Assembly (NCBI RefSeq): GCF_014191505.1
Contig: NZ_JACHWS010000003.1
Coordinates: 806,001 to 870,000 of the forward strand
DNA length: 64,000 nt
DNA from: Hoyosella altamirensis
GTDB taxonomy: Bacteria > Actinomycetota > Actinomycetes > Mycobacteriales > Mycobacteriaceae
Direction: 5' to 3'
The notes below the pieces were generated by a model. The model was not told the DNA's origin, made no database searches, and saw nothing but the letters and a program-made list of their open reading frames with translations. Below, piece by piece: positions 46,913-56,744 of this stretch (position 1 is the first letter of the stretch; the number at the start of each line of letters is the position of its first letter). A program made the translations under genes and the position numbers.

Positions 46913-48123
46913 AATCCATCACCGTAGTCGGCGCCTCCCTAGCAGGCCTCTACGCGGCGCAGGCGCTGCGGCAGCAGGGCTTTGACGGCGAGCTCACAAT
47001 CATCGGAGATGAGCTGCGCAGGCCGTATGACAGGCCACCTCTGTCAAAGGACTTTCTGATCGGCAAGATCGACACAGATTTCCTGAGACTGGAGGCCGCC
47101 GATGAAGATCTGTACGCACGCTGGCTTCTCGGTTCCCCAGCGGTGTCGCTGGACACATCCAGCCGGGCGGTCGTCCTCGCCAATGGCGCCCGGGTTGCCA
47201 GCGACGGAATAGTCCTTGCCACCGGGGCGCGAGCGCGAAAGCTACCCGGATCCGCGGCCATGGCTGGCGTGCACGTGCTGCGCACGATCGACGACGCGCT
47301 CGCGCTCCGCACCGAGTTGTTGCCAGGCGCACGCCTCGTCGTGATCGGTGCGGGGTTCATCGGCGGTGAGGTCGCGGCCACGGCTAAGAAGCTTGGCCTT
47401 GATGTGACGATCGTTGAGGCGATGGCTACACCTCTCGCCGGCCCGCTTGGCGCGATGATGGGCACCGCCGTCTGCGGGCTGCACAGTGCAAACGGGGTTG
47501 CCTTGCGGTGTGGCGTCGGGGTGCGCCGACTCACGGGCAGCGACCGCGTCGAGAGTGTCGAACTCGTCGACGGCACAGTGCTTCCCGCTGACGTGGTCGT
47601 CGTTGGAATCGGGGCGATTCCCAACACCGAATGGCTCACAGGTTCCGGAGTGGCCCTCGGCAATGGGGTGGAGTGTGATCACCAGGGACGAACCAACGTC
47701 CCTGGAATCATCGCAGTCGGCGACTGCGCCGCATGGCATGACTTCAGACTCGGACGTGCGCACCGCGTCGAGCACTGGACAGGTGCGATGGAGCGGCCAG
47801 CGATCGCCGTCGCGGCGCTCCTTCGCGGCGGTGGGCATGGTGAAAACCACGAAGAGGATCGTCACGCCTGCATTCCCTACTTCTGGTCGGATCAGCACGG
47901 CGTGCGAATTCAGTTCGCCGGCCATGCTGCCGAAGCAGATTCTGTGACGATCGAGGACGGATCGCCCGAGAATTTCTGTTTCCTCGCCGTGTACCGCCGT
48001 GGCGAAATCCCGGTCGCCGTCTTGGGCATGAACCAGTCACGCGCATTCGGCCGATGGCGCCGGCAACTCCGCACTGTACACAGTGCGACGCTGCAATCCC
48101 TCCCTCCAGTCTTGGAAAGGTAA
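46909..48123 (+). CDS. FAD/NAD ferredoxin reductase of a Rieske oxygenase system, copy 2
   Basis: 404 residues. The FAD motif [28 protein letters not shown], the NAD motif [16 protein letters not shown] and the C-terminal IIAVGDCA match copy 1 throughout. The start overlaps the ferredoxin stop (ATGA). folD follows 4 bp downstream, so electron supply and one-carbon recycling share one message. Confidence 0.92.
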   Translation: MKSITVVGASLAGLYAAQALRQQGFDGELTIIGDELRRPYDRPPLSKDFLIGKIDTDFLRLEAADEDLYARWLLGSPAVSLDTSSRAVVLANGARVASDGIVLATGARARKLPGSAAMAGVHVLRTIDDALALRTELLPGARLVVIGAGFIGGEVAATAKKLGLDVTIVEAMATPLAGPLGAMMGTAVCGLHSANGVALRCGVGVRRLTGSDRVESVELVDGTVLPADVVVVGIGAIPNTEWLTGSGVALGNGVECDHQGRTNVPGIIAVGDCAAWHDFRLGRAHRVEHWTGAMERPAIAVAALLRGGGHGENHEEDRHACIPYFWSDQHGVRIQFAGHAAEADSVTIEDGSPENFCFLAVYRRGEIPVAVLGMNQSRAFGRWRRQLRTVHSATLQSLPPVLER

Positions 48124-48127
48124 TCCG

Positions 48128-49045
48128 GTGACCATCGCTACGAGGATCGACGGACGCAAGGTCGCGGCACACGTCAAGACAGAGCTAGCAATGCGAGTCG
48201 CCGCTCTGCATGCCCGGGGCATCCGGCCCGGGCTCGGCACCATTCTCGTAGGCGACGACCCGGGGAGCCACTCGTATGTCGCCGGCAAGCACCGGGACTG
48301 CGCTGAGGTCGGAATCGAGTCCATACGAGTCGAGCTCCCCGCAACGGCAACTTCAGCCGAGATCGAACTGGCAGTACGGCGCCTCAATAGTGACCCGGCG
48401 TGTACCGGGTTCATCGTCCAGCTTCCGTTGCCTGCCCATGTCGATACACACCGGATCCTTCAGCTCGTCGACCCCGAGAAGGACGCCGACGGACTGCATC
48501 CCACAAACCTCGGGAAGCTTGTCCTCGGGATACCCGGCCCGCTCCCGTGTACACCCCGCGGAATAATCGAGTTGCTCCGCCAGCATGATGTGGCGATCAC
48601 TGGCCAGCGGTTCTGCGTGATCGGCTGCGGCCTCACTGTGGGCCGACCGCTCGGACTTATGCTCACGCGACCGACCGAGCATGCCACAGTAACACTGTGC
48701 CACGAGGCGACTGTGGATGTTGCGGCTCATACCCGCGCCTCCGACGTCGTCGTCGCGGCTGCTGGTGTGGCGCACCTGGTTAAGCCGAACTGGATCAATC
48801 CTGGCGCGACTGTGCTCTCGGTTGGTGTTACCCGCACCATCGAGGGCATTCTCGGGGACGTGCACCCCGAGGTGAATTCAGTCGCAGGCAAGGTCAGCCC
48901 AGCTACCGGCGGCGTGGGGCCAATGACGCGAGCCATGCTCTTGACGAACATCGTCGAAATTGCGGAACGGAACCGGCCCATCGTAGCCGCCGAGTTCGCG
49001 CCCGCGATCGAAACGCCCCACGGCGAGGTCGAGGTGCCCGTATGA
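48128..49045 (+). CDS. folD: methylenetetrahydrofolate dehydrogenase/cyclohydrolase, copy 1
   Basis: 305 residues from the GTG at 48128 (GGAAAGG upstream). FolD features are [19 protein letters not shown] with the catalytic Lys, [26 protein letters not shown] and the NADP loop [11 protein letters not shown]. It converts 5,10-methylene-THF to 10-formyl-THF, which PurU can then hydrolyse. A second folD lies at 56.7 kb, so module 2 carries two. The stop overlaps the folP start (ATGA). Confidence 0.95.
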   Translation: MTIATRIDGRKVAAHVKTELAMRVAALHARGIRPGLGTILVGDDPGSHSYVAGKHRDCAEVGIESIRVELPATATSAEIELAVRRLNSDPACTGFIVQLPLPAHVDTHRILQLVDPEKDADGLHPTNLGKLVLGIPGPLPCTPRGIIELLRQHDVAITGQRFCVIGCGLTVGRPLGLMLTRPTEHATVTLCHEATVDVAAHTRASDVVVAAAGVAHLVKPNWINPGATVLSVGVTRTIEGILGDVHPEVNSVAGKVSPATGGVGPMTRAMLLTNIVEIAERNRPIVAAEFAPAIETPHGEVEVPV

Positions 49046-49923
49046 CCGTTTTCGACACAGTCGAGGCAACGCGACGTCCCATCACATCCACTGGCACAAG
49101 CCGGTGCGTCGTCCTCGGTATCCTCAATGTGACGCCCGATTCCTTCTCCGACGGTGGCAAATTCGACAAAGTCAGCACTGCGATCGCGCGCGGTATTGAA
49201 CTGGCTCGACAGGGTGCCGACCTTATTGATGTCGGGGGCGAATCTACGCGGCCAGGTGCTTCGCGGGTGGATGAGCCCGAGGAGCTTCGCCGGGTGATCC
49301 CGGTGATTCGCGCGCTAAGTGAGTCCGGCGTGCAGGTGTCGGTGGACACGATGCGCGCCGGCGTCGCCGCGCGGGCGGTCGAGGCGGGAGCCATCCTGGT
49401 CAACGACGTCTCCGGCGGGCTCGCCGACTCGGCGATGCTGCCCTTTCTTGCGGAATCGAACGTCCCGTGTGTGCTGATGCACTGGCGTGCCCATGCTGCG
49501 GTTATGCAGCGCTACGCCGTTTACGACTCTGTCGTCCAGGATGTGTGTTTCGAGCTAGCGAGGCGCGCCGATCAGGCGCTGACCGCAGGCGTCGACGGCG
49601 AAAACATCGTCCTCGATCCGGGCCTTGGGTTTGCGAAAACTGCTGATCAGAGCTGGTCCCTGCTGGCCGCCCTCCCGACACTGCGTGGGCTCGGGTTCCC
49701 AATCCTCGTTGGCGCTTCACGCAAGCGCTTCCTTTCGGAATGCGTTGATTACGGAACCCTCAAACCGGAGAATCCGGCCGACCGGGAGGACGCTTCCAGC
49801 GCTGTCGCAGCAGTTGCAGCCGCGTCCGGCGCTTGGGGGGTCCGTGTGCATGACACGGCAGCGGCTGCCGCCGCTGTTCGCGTTGCGCGCCGTCTTCGCA
49901 CAGCCGGAGCGGGTGGCTTGTGA
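49042..49923 (+). CDS. folP: dihydropteroate synthase
   Basis: 293 residues. TIM-barrel signatures [13 protein letters not shown] (residues 27-39) and [10 protein letters not shown] (about 64-73) bind the pterin diphosphate and pABA. The later DPGLGFAKT and GASRKRFL motifs are also intact. It joins the pterin to p-aminobenzoate in folate synthesis. No folK, folB or folE lies in the window, so this copy is probably an extra one serving the betaine pathway. It overlaps folD and the metF-like gene by 4 bp each. Confidence 0.94.
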   Translation: MTVFDTVEATRRPITSTGTSRCVVLGILNVTPDSFSDGGKFDKVSTAIARGIELARQGADLIDVGGESTRPGASRVDEPEELRRVIPVIRALSESGVQVSVDTMRAGVAARAVEAGAILVNDVSGGLADSAMLPFLAESNVPCVLMHWRAHAAVMQRYAVYDSVVQDVCFELARRADQALTAGVDGENIVLDPGLGFAKTADQSWSLLAALPTLRGLGFPILVGASRKRFLSECVDYGTLKPENPADREDASSAVAAVAAASGAWGVRVHDTAAAAAAVRVARRLRTAGAGGL

Positions 49924-50828
49924 CACGCCAGCAGACCCCGACCGAAGTACTCGTAAGCCTGCTCACCCGAGTCCGATACGAGGTTCTGCCAACCGAAAAG
50001 GTCTTGGACGAGGTGTGCGCCACCTTGCCCCCTGGAGCGACTGTCACGGTTACCGCGTCGCCGGCGAAAGGGCAGCAGGCGACGCTTCACATTGCCGAGC
50101 GGCTCGCCGCGCTTGGTTTCGACGTGGTGCCCCACCTGGCGGCGCGGATGATTTCAGGCCCGGGAGAGCTTGCCGAGATCACCAGTCGCCTCCAATCCGC
50201 AAGGATCACAAAGGTATTCGTGCCCGCCGGTGACGGCGACACACAGGGCCGGGCCTACAGCAGCGCGCTGGAACTTCTAGAGGATTTATCGAACACGGGC
50301 AACCCATTTTCCGAGGTCGGTATCACCGGCTATCCAGAGTCGCACCCTCACATCCACGATGATCTGACGATTCAGGCCATGTGGGACAAACGGCAACACG
50401 CAACGCAGATCGTCAGCAACCTCACGTTCGATCCGGGTGTGCTGTCGGACTGGGTGACCCGTGTACGCGCGCGCAACGTGAACCTTCCAATCTTCGTGGG
50501 GTTGCCGGGCCCAGTCGAGCGCACGAAACTCCTGCGAATGGCGACGAAAATCGGCGTCGGTGAATCAGCGCGCTTCCTCGCGAAAAACGGCGGTCTGTTT
50601 GCGCGCATCGCAACTCCCGGTGGCTACGATCCGGCCCGCTTTCTCGGACGGGCTGCGCCGGCGCTCGGCCGCAACGGGATGAACATCGCTGGTCTCCATC
50701 TCTTTACCTTCAATCAGGTTGCCGAAACTGAAGCGTGGCGCACGGCCCAATTGGCGCGCTTACTCGGCCACCGCAAGTCGTATGGGCACATTCAGGCATC
50801 CGAACTCCCACTTGCGGGGACGTCGTGA
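49920..50828 (+). CDS. metF: methylenetetrahydrofolate reductase-like protein (MetF family)
   Basis: 302 residues of MetF TIM-barrel type. The active-site Glu position appears as RYEVLPT (Glu21), with PAKGQQATLHIAERLA, VVPHLAARM and GYPESHP family motifs. The sequence is divergent from housekeeping MetF, for instance having RYEVLP in place of FEFFPP. It may reduce 5,10-methylene-THF to 5-methyl-THF, or use a related folate reaction. GTGA overlaps couple it to folP and folC. Confidence 0.85.
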   Translation: MTRQQTPTEVLVSLLTRVRYEVLPTEKVLDEVCATLPPGATVTVTASPAKGQQATLHIAERLAALGFDVVPHLAARMISGPGELAEITSRLQSARITKVFVPAGDGDTQGRAYSSALELLEDLSNTGNPFSEVGITGYPESHPHIHDDLTIQAMWDKRQHATQIVSNLTFDPGVLSDWVTRVRARNVNLPIFVGLPGPVERTKLLRMATKIGVGESARFLAKNGGLFARIATPGGYDPARFLGRAAPALGRNGMNIAGLHLFTFNQVAETEAWRTAQLARLLGHRKSYGHIQASELPLAGTS

Positions 50829-52165
50829 ACCCGCGTCGTGCATCGAACCGAGTTCGCCCACTGAGCCATGTCGAAGAGCAGCTCCTCGCACGCTGGCCCG
50901 AGCGCAAGATCGAGCCTTCGCTAGACCGCATCACCAGCGTTATGGCGCTGCTTGGCGATCCCCAGCGAACCTATCGAAGCGTTCATCTGACCGGGACCAA
51001 CAGCAAAACGAGTACGGCGCGAATGATCGAGGCGCTCCTTGCTGAATCGGGAGAACGAACGGGGCGGCTCACAAGCCCTCATCTGACGAGCATCAGGGAA
51101 CGCATAAGCATCGTTGAAGACGTCATCAGCGTGCCCGCGTTCCTTTCCGCTTACGACGCCGTCGCGGATGAGGCTCAGTGTGTTGACGCGACAATGCAGC
51201 ATCCGCTGTCGTTCTTCGAGATGACAGTGGCAATGGCGTACCACGCGTTCAGGGCGGCCGCGATCGATGTTGCCGTTGTCGAAGTCGGCATGGGAGGGCG
51301 GTGGGACGCGACGAACGTCATTGACTCCGATGTCGCAGTGATTCTCCCAATCGACCTTGACCACACCGACATTCTGGGATCAACAACGGCGGCGATCGCC
51401 CAGGAGAAGGCAGGCATCATCAAGACGGGTTCGGTAGCCGTCAGCGCCCGGCAGCGTGCGGATGTGGCCAACGTGCTGCAGGCGCGTGCTCGTTCGGTGA
51501 GTGCTCGGCTCCTCGTTGAGGGCAACGATTTCGCCTTGCTGCAGCGCAAGGCTGTGGAGGACGGCCAGGTCTTTTCGGCGCGGGGGCTGTATGGCACATA
51601 CGCTGACCTCCTGCTCACCCTGCGCGGACGTCACCAGGCCGAGAACGCGGCCTGCGCGATCGTGGCAGCCGAGTCGATACTCGGCCGAGAACTTGCCTCA
51701 GAAGCTGTGCGGGCTGGTCTTGCCCGGGTGACTTCTCCGGGCCGCTTCGAAATCTATCCCGGCACACCTCCGATGATTCTGGATGCCGCGCATAACCCGC
51801 ACGGCACACGTGCACTGGTCAAGTCGCTTGCCGAGCTTGCATCATGTCGCACCTTCGGGGTCGTCGCCGCGGTGGCAGGCAAGGACGTCGACGACATGCT
51901 CCGAGAGCTCGAGCCCGTCATCGACGTCGTTGTCTGCACCCGCAATTCGAGTCCACGAAGCCTCACCGCGGCAGAGCTAGCCTGGTCTGCACGTCAGGTG
52001 TTTGGCGCCCAGCGGATCCATGTCGCGCGCGATGTGGCAGCGGCGATCGAGATGGCTGCAGGGTTCGCTGCACCTGTGCGCGTGCCGGCCTCTGACGCCC
52101 TCGTCCTCGTCACCGGATCGGTTGTGACTGTGGGTGATGCGACGAGATTCCTGAGCCGCACTTGA
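50825..52165 (+). CDS. folC: folylpolyglutamate synthase / dihydrofolate synthase-like ligase
   Basis: 446 residues from the GTG overlapping the metF stop. Mur-ligase fold: the P-loop is GTNSKTST (residues 57-64), where the usual text is GTNGK, and TSPHLTSIRERI, FFEMTVAMAYHAF, VEVGMGGRWDATNV and DAAHNPHGTRAL follow. It adds glutamates to folates, which raises retention and affinity for folate enzymes such as DMGO and Sox. The Gly-to-Ser change in the P-loop is unusual and may alter substrate or rate. It runs tail to tail into pabB. Confidence 0.9.
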   Translation: MNPRRASNRVRPLSHVEEQLLARWPERKIEPSLDRITSVMALLGDPQRTYRSVHLTGTNSKTSTARMIEALLAESGERTGRLTSPHLTSIRERISIVEDVISVPAFLSAYDAVADEAQCVDATMQHPLSFFEMTVAMAYHAFRAAAIDVAVVEVGMGGRWDATNVIDSDVAVILPIDLDHTDILGSTTAAIAQEKAGIIKTGSVAVSARQRADVANVLQARARSVSARLLVEGNDFALLQRKAVEDGQVFSARGLYGTYADLLLTLRGRHQAENAACAIVAAESILGRELASEAVRAGLARVTSPGRFEIYPGTPPMILDAAHNPHGTRALVKSLAELASCRTFGVVAAVAGKDVDDMLRELEPVIDVVVCTRNSSPRSLTAAELAWSARQVFGAQRIHVARDVAAAIEMAAGFAAPVRVPASDALVLVTGSVVTVGDATRFLSRT

Positions 52166-52175
52166 GCCGCATCGA

Positions 52176-53471
52176 CTAGTCCGCGCTCCCAGGCGACGTG
52201 CTGCAGGGGTCTAGCACCTCGATGAGCTTCGCCGCCTTCCACGTTGCCTCCGCGTACTCGTCAGCCGCCACTGACTGCACAGTAATTCCCCCGCCGGTTC
52301 CCACCGTCCAGTGACCGTCACCTTCTGTTGTGAGACTGCGGATCACGACAGCAAGATCCGCGCGACCGTCGCTTGATATCCAGCCGAAGGCGCCAGAATA
52401 AACCCCTCGTGGAGTTGCTTCGACATCGCGGATGACTTCCATTGTGCGCAACTTCGGCGCCCCGGTCATCGATCCGGCCGGAAAAAGTGCGCGGAGCGCA
52501 GCAAGCGTGGTCACGTCATCTCGAAGCTGTCCGCGCACTGTGGATACGAGCTGGTGGACCGACACATAGGACTCGACGTTCATCAAGAGCGGAACCTCGA
52601 CGCTGCCTGGCTTGCTGACCATCCCGACGTCGTTGCGCAGAAGATCAACAATCATCAGGTTCTCAGCACGGAACTTGGCGTCTGTGGCGAGTCGTCGCCT
52701 GGACTGCTCGTCGAGTTCAGGGGTGAGGCCGCGTGGTGTCGTCCCCTTGATCGGCCTGGTCTCGATCATCCGGTCAGCATGGATTGTGGCGTAACGCTCA
52801 GGTGAGGAGCTGAGCAGCCAGCGGCCTTGGTGCTGGAGGAATCCGGCATACGGCGCGGGGTTGAGCGTGCGCAGGCGGAGGTAGGCCGTGACGGGGTCAA
52901 TCACGGAACTCACCGATTGCCTGTGCGTCAGGTTGACTTCGTAGGTGTTCCCCGCGTGGAGTTGTTGCTGGACGCGGGCGAACGCAGCGGCGTAGGCACC
53001 CGGCACGTCAGGCGGACCAGAGGGCGGCGGGGCCTTGACTGGCGCTGCGTCTTCGCGGGGCTGACCATGCGTGATCACGTGAGTGTTGCGGGCGCGCATC
53101 CAGATTGCGTCTGGCATCCCGCGCGGCTCCGTGCTGGCCGGGAGGTCGGGCCTGCTGGCGTATCCGAAATAGCCCACCCAGAGCACGTCCGCGGAATCAC
53201 CGGCCATTTCAGATTCGAGTGCATCGAAGATATCGTCGCCGATCACGGCGGTAGTGCCCGCCGAATGGCGCGTGACCTCTCTGCGGGCCGCAGAGTAGGT
53301 CAGTGAGACGTCGTCATCGGTCAACCATCCAAGAATCGACTTGTTCCCTGACCATGGCCGCGACGCGCTGCCGTCCAGCCAGAAGCATCGCTCGTGGTTC
53401 GCGGCGATAGCCCGGAACAGAACGACGGGGTCGGCACTTCGCGCGGACGGTACGGTCATGGACGCTGTCAT
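52176..53471 (-). CDS. pabB: aminodeoxychorismate synthase component I
   Basis: 431 residues from the ATG overlapping the pabA stop (ATGA). Chorismate-binding signatures are present: NTYEVNLTHRQ, RMIETRPIKGTTPRG (the PIKGT Lys marks PabB rather than TrpE), AENLMIVDLLRNDVG and PAGSMTGAPK. With PabA it makes 4-amino-4-deoxychorismate, the precursor of pABA. No pabC lyase is visible in the window. It is transcribed divergently from dmg copy 2. Confidence 0.93.
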   Translation of the reverse strand: MTASMTVPSARSADPVVLFRAIAANHERCFWLDGSASRPWSGNKSILGWLTDDDVSLTYSAARREVTRHSAGTTAVIGDDIFDALESEMAGDSADVLWVGYFGYASRPDLPASTEPRGMPDAIWMRARNTHVITHGQPREDAAPVKAPPPSGPPDVPGAYAAAFARVQQQLHAGNTYEVNLTHRQSVSSVIDPVTAYLRLRTLNPAPYAGFLQHQGRWLLSSSPERYATIHADRMIETRPIKGTTPRGLTPELDEQSRRRLATDAKFRAENLMIVDLLRNDVGMVSKPGSVEVPLLMNVESYVSVHQLVSTVRGQLRDDVTTLAALRALFPAGSMTGAPKLRTMEVIRDVEATPRGVYSGAFGWISSDGRADLAVVIRSLTTEGDGHWTVGTGGGITVQSVAADEYAEATWKAAKLIEVLDPCSTSPGSAD

Positions 53472-54091
53472 AGCAGACACAGGCTTTCGGTTGCCAGGAA
53501 GTTCGCCACGATCTGCCGGCCGAATTCACTCAGGATCGACTCAGGGTGAAACTGCACCCCGTGCAGCGGTCGCGTCCGATGGCTGACACCCATCACCACG
53601 CGGCCGAGTTGCGGGTCCCGGCAGGTGGCGGTGACCTCCAGGTCTGGGCCCACCCTGGTGGCCGCCAGAGAGTGATAGCGGACGGCTTCCAGCGGCGACG
53701 GTAGGCCGTCGAACGGGCCGCGCCCTTGGTGGTCAACGGGGCAGACCTGTCCATGCGCCGGTGGTATTTCTTCGACGTGACCTCCGTACGTCGTTACCAG
53801 GCCCTGCATACCGAGGCAGATACCGAGCACAGGCACACTCCCTGCGCGCAGTACCTCCCCGCCTACGCCGAAGTCAGCCGGGTTGTCCGGGTGGCCGGGC
53901 CCAGCGGAGAGAACAACGTGGTCAAAGGACAGTACGTGTTCTGCGGTCGTGCGATCGTGTAGCACCACATCTGGCAGAACGCCGGTCACTCCGGCGATCA
54001 GGTGAGCCAGGTTCCATGTATAGGAGTCGTAGTGGTCGACCACTACGACACGTGGCACCTCGGCGTCAGCGCCGGTGCGGAACCGGTTCAC
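53468..54091 (-). CDS. pabA: aminodeoxychorismate synthase component II (glutamine amidotransferase)
   Basis: 207 residues from GTG 54091, with GGGAGG five bases upstream. Class I amidotransferase: DHYDSYTWNLAHLI, the nucleophile Cys92 in GICLGMQG, and GVQFHPESI with the catalytic His/Glu pair. It supplies ammonia to PabB. The name could also be TrpG, but pairing with PabB and the folate genes favours PabA. The 178-bp upstream region is shared with dmg copy 2 and holds the tandem dyads. Confidence 0.92.
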   Translation of the reverse strand: MNRFRTGADAEVPRVVVVDHYDSYTWNLAHLIAGVTGVLPDVVLHDRTTAEHVLSFDHVVLSAGPGHPDNPADFGVGGEVLRAGSVPVLGICLGMQGLVTTYGGHVEEIPPAHGQVCPVDHQGRGPFDGLPSPLEAVRYHSLAATRVGPDLEVTATCRDPQLGRVVMGVSHRTRPLHGVQFHPESILSEFGRQIVANFLATESLCLL

Positions 54092-54221
54092 GGTTACCTC
54101 CCATACACGGGTGGCTCATAGTCGTCCCGGCGGGCCCAGGCACGGCCTTGGGAGGCGGTCGAGAAACTGTCAAAAATCTTCACGCGATTCCTCTTGACGA
54201 CACGCTCCCACATTGGGCATT

Positions 54222-54257
54222 GTTGCCTCTATCGCAACTTCTCGCAAGATACGCAAC
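54222..54257. promoter_or_regulatory. tandem dyads GTTGC-N7-GCAAC and CGCAAC upstream of dimethylglycine oxidase 2
   Basis: Site one (54222-54238) is GTTGCC-TCTAT-CGCAAC. Site two would start at 54241, 19 bp later, and keeps the right half CGCAAC at 54252-54257, directly before the AGGAGG ribosome site. The divergent pabA could share the control. Confidence 0.65.
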
Positions 54258-54269
54258 AGGAGGCTCGTA

Positions 54270-56711
54270 ATGAGCGGACGTCGGACGGTCATCATCGGTG
54301 CCGGAGTCGTGGGGGCAGCCATCGCCGACGAGCTGTCGGCACTGGGCTGGACAGATATTGTCGTTGTCGACCAAGGCGACTTTCCCGCCACCGGCGGGTC
54401 CACGTCACACGCGCCCGGCGTTGTATTTCAGGCGAATGGCTCGAAAGCCATGACCGACCTCGCTCGTTATACCGTCGAGAAATTCGTCGCCCTCGAGCAC
54501 CAAGGAGAGTCCTGCTTCCTCCAAGTCGGCGGCCTCGAAGTCGCGACGACACCAGAGCGCATGGCAGAAATTCACCGTCGCCACGGCTGGCTCACCTCGT
54601 GGGGCGTCGAGGCCGAGGTCGTCGACGCGGACCGCTGCGTCGAACTCCACCCATTGCTCGACGGCACGCGGGTGCTCGGAGGCCTCCACTGCCCCACCGA
54701 CGGGCTGGCCAAAGCCCTCTGGGCAGTTGAAGCGCAGATCGAGCGAGCCAAGAGCCGCGGCGTGAAAATGCTGCCGCGTCACGAAGTCCTCGACGTCACG
54801 GTGGAAAACGGCAAGGTGACCGGCGTCGTTACCAACCACGGCGAGATCCCGGCCGACATCGTCGTGTGCTGCGCTGGTATCTGGGGCCCCAAGGTCGCTG
54901 CCCTGGTCGGCATGAACCTGCCGCTTACACCGCTCGCCCACCAGCTCGCGTGGACCGGGCAAATCCCGGCGCTCGCCGGTCAGACCGAGGAAGCCGTGCG
55001 TCCCGCGCTCCGCCACCAGGACGCAGACCTCTACTTCCGCGACCGCTACGACCAGCTCGCCGTCGGCTATTACGGCCACCGTCCGATGCCCATCGACGCG
55101 AACGACCTGCTTTCGGTCGACGATGCCGAGGTCATGCCGTCGGTGCTCGAATTCACCCCTAGTGATTTCAGACCGGCCTGGGAGGAGACCCAGGCGCTCC
55201 TTCCGTCGACGGCCGAAGCGAAGATCGACGAGGGCATCAACGGCGTCTTTTCCTTTACCCCCGACGGCATGCCGCTGCTCGGCGAGTCGCAGGAGGTGTC
55301 GGGGTTCTGGGTCGCCGAGGCCGTGTGGGTGACGCACTCCGCGGGCGTCGGCCGTGCGATGGCTGAGTGGCTGGCCAACGGCTACAGCTCAAGCTTCGAC
55401 CTGCACGAGTGCGAACTGAATCGGTTCGAAGATTTTCAGCTATTACCCGAGTTCGTCCTCGAGCGTGACTGCCAGAACTTCGTCGAGGTGTACGACATTC
55501 TCCATCCGCTTCAGCCGATGGACTCGCCGCGCGGCATCCGCACGTCACCGTTCTATCCGCGGCAGCAGGAACTCGACGCGTTCTTCCTGCCAGCGACCGG
55601 CTGGGAGCGTCCGCATTGGTACAACTCCAACAAGGATCTCCTAGACCGTTTTCAGGTGCCGCAGCCAAATGACTGGGCGGCGCGGTACTGGTCACCGATC
55701 GTCGGCGCGGAGGCGCAGGCGACCCGCGACAGTGTCGCGATGTACGACATGACCGCTCTCAAGCGCCTCACCGTGACCGGCTCCGGCGCCACCGCATTCC
55801 TCCAGCGACTGACGACCGGCAACATCGACAAGTCCATCGGCTCGGTCACCTACACACTGCTGCTCGATCACGACGGGGGCATCCGCAGCGACGTCACCAT
55901 CGCGCGCCTCGGCGAGCATCACTACCAGGTCGGCGCCAACGGCGCGCTCGACACCAACTGGTTCCACCGGTTCCTGCCTCAGGACGGGTCAGTCACCGTC
56001 ACCGATATCACCCCGGGAACCTGTTGTATCGGCCTGTGGGGGCCCAAGGCTCGCGAGGTCCTCAGCGACGACCTCACCGATGCGGACCTGACCAACACCG
56101 GTCTGAAATTCTTCCGTGCCGCTCAGATCAACATCGGCAATGTCCCGGTCACCGCGATGCGCCTCTCTTACGTCGGTGAACTCGGGTGGGAGCTCTACAC
56201 CACAGCCGACCTGGGCCTTCGCCTCTGGGACACCCTCTGGCAGGCGGGTCAGAACCACGGCATCATTGCCGCTGGCCGTGGAGCGTTCAACAGTCTTCGA
56301 CTCGAAAAGGGCTACCGCTCTTTCGGCACCGACATGACCTTCGAACACGATCCCTACGAGGCTGGCGTGGGCTTCGCAGTGAAACTCGACAAAGGCGACT
56401 TCATCGGCCGTGACGCCTTGCTCCGCCGCAAGGAGAACCTGACTCGCACTCTCGCGTGCTTAACGATCGACAATCCCACCGACGTCGTGGCTGGCAAGGA
56501 ACCGGTGTTTCTGAATGGTCACCCGGTCGGCTACGTGACGAGCGCCGCCTACGGCTACACGATCGGCAAGGGCATCGCCTACGCATGGCTGCCGGCCGAG
56601 AACGCAACGCCGGGAACTGAGGTCGAGATCGGCTACTTTGGCCGCCGCATCCCCGCCGTCGTCACTGCCGAGCCGCTGTTCGACCCGAAAATGACCCGCC
56701 TCCGCGGCTGA
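54270..56711 (+). CDS. dmg: dimethylglycine oxidase (DMGO-like), copy 2
   Basis: 813 residues from the ATG at 54270, behind AGGAGG; the longer reading runs through the operator. Same plan as copy 1: DAO domain (VIIGAGVVGAAIADEL), GGSTSHAPG with His47 for covalent FAD, then the GcvT-like folate domain ([17 protein letters not shown]) and C-terminal barrel. The two copies agree in long stretches. It feeds methylene-THF directly to FolD copy 2, encoded 33 bp downstream. Which of the two is used under which condition cannot be read from sequence. Confidence 0.92.
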   Translation: MSGRRTVIIGAGVVGAAIADELSALGWTDIVVVDQGDFPATGGSTSHAPGVVFQANGSKAMTDLARYTVEKFVALEHQGESCFLQVGGLEVATTPERMAEIHRRHGWLTSWGVEAEVVDADRCVELHPLLDGTRVLGGLHCPTDGLAKALWAVEAQIERAKSRGVKMLPRHEVLDVTVENGKVTGVVTNHGEIPADIVVCCAGIWGPKVAALVGMNLPLTPLAHQLAWTGQIPALAGQTEEAVRPALRHQDADLYFRDRYDQLAVGYYGHRPMPIDANDLLSVDDAEVMPSVLEFTPSDFRPAWEETQALLPSTAEAKIDEGINGVFSFTPDGMPLLGESQEVSGFWVAEAVWVTHSAGVGRAMAEWLANGYSSSFDLHECELNRFEDFQLLPEFVLERDCQNFVEVYDILHPLQPMDSPRGIRTSPFYPRQQELDAFFLPATGWERPHWYNSNKDLLDRFQVPQPNDWAARYWSPIVGAEAQATRDSVAMYDMTALKRLTVTGSGATAFLQRLTTGNIDKSIGSVTYTLLLDHDGGIRSDVTIARLGEHHYQVGANGALDTNWFHRFLPQDGSVTVTDITPGTCCIGLWGPKAREVLSDDLTDADLTNTGLKFFRAAQINIGNVPVTAMRLSYVGELGWELYTTADLGLRLWDTLWQAGQNHGIIAAGRGAFNSLRLEKGYRSFGTDMTFEHDPYEAGVGFAVKLDKGDFIGRDALLRRKENLTRTLACLTIDNPTDVVAGKEPVFLNGHPVGYVTSAAYGYTIGKGIAYAWLPAENATPGTEVEIGYFGRRIPAVVTAEPLFDPKMTRLRG

Positions 56712-56744
56712 TCGTCGCGTACCCATGACCAAGCTAGGAGAGCC

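Noticed and set aside
54405-55337. 310-codon minus-strand open frame opposite dimethylglycine oxidase 2
   Set aside because: Same pattern of antisense opening as opposite copy 1, explained by codon composition.
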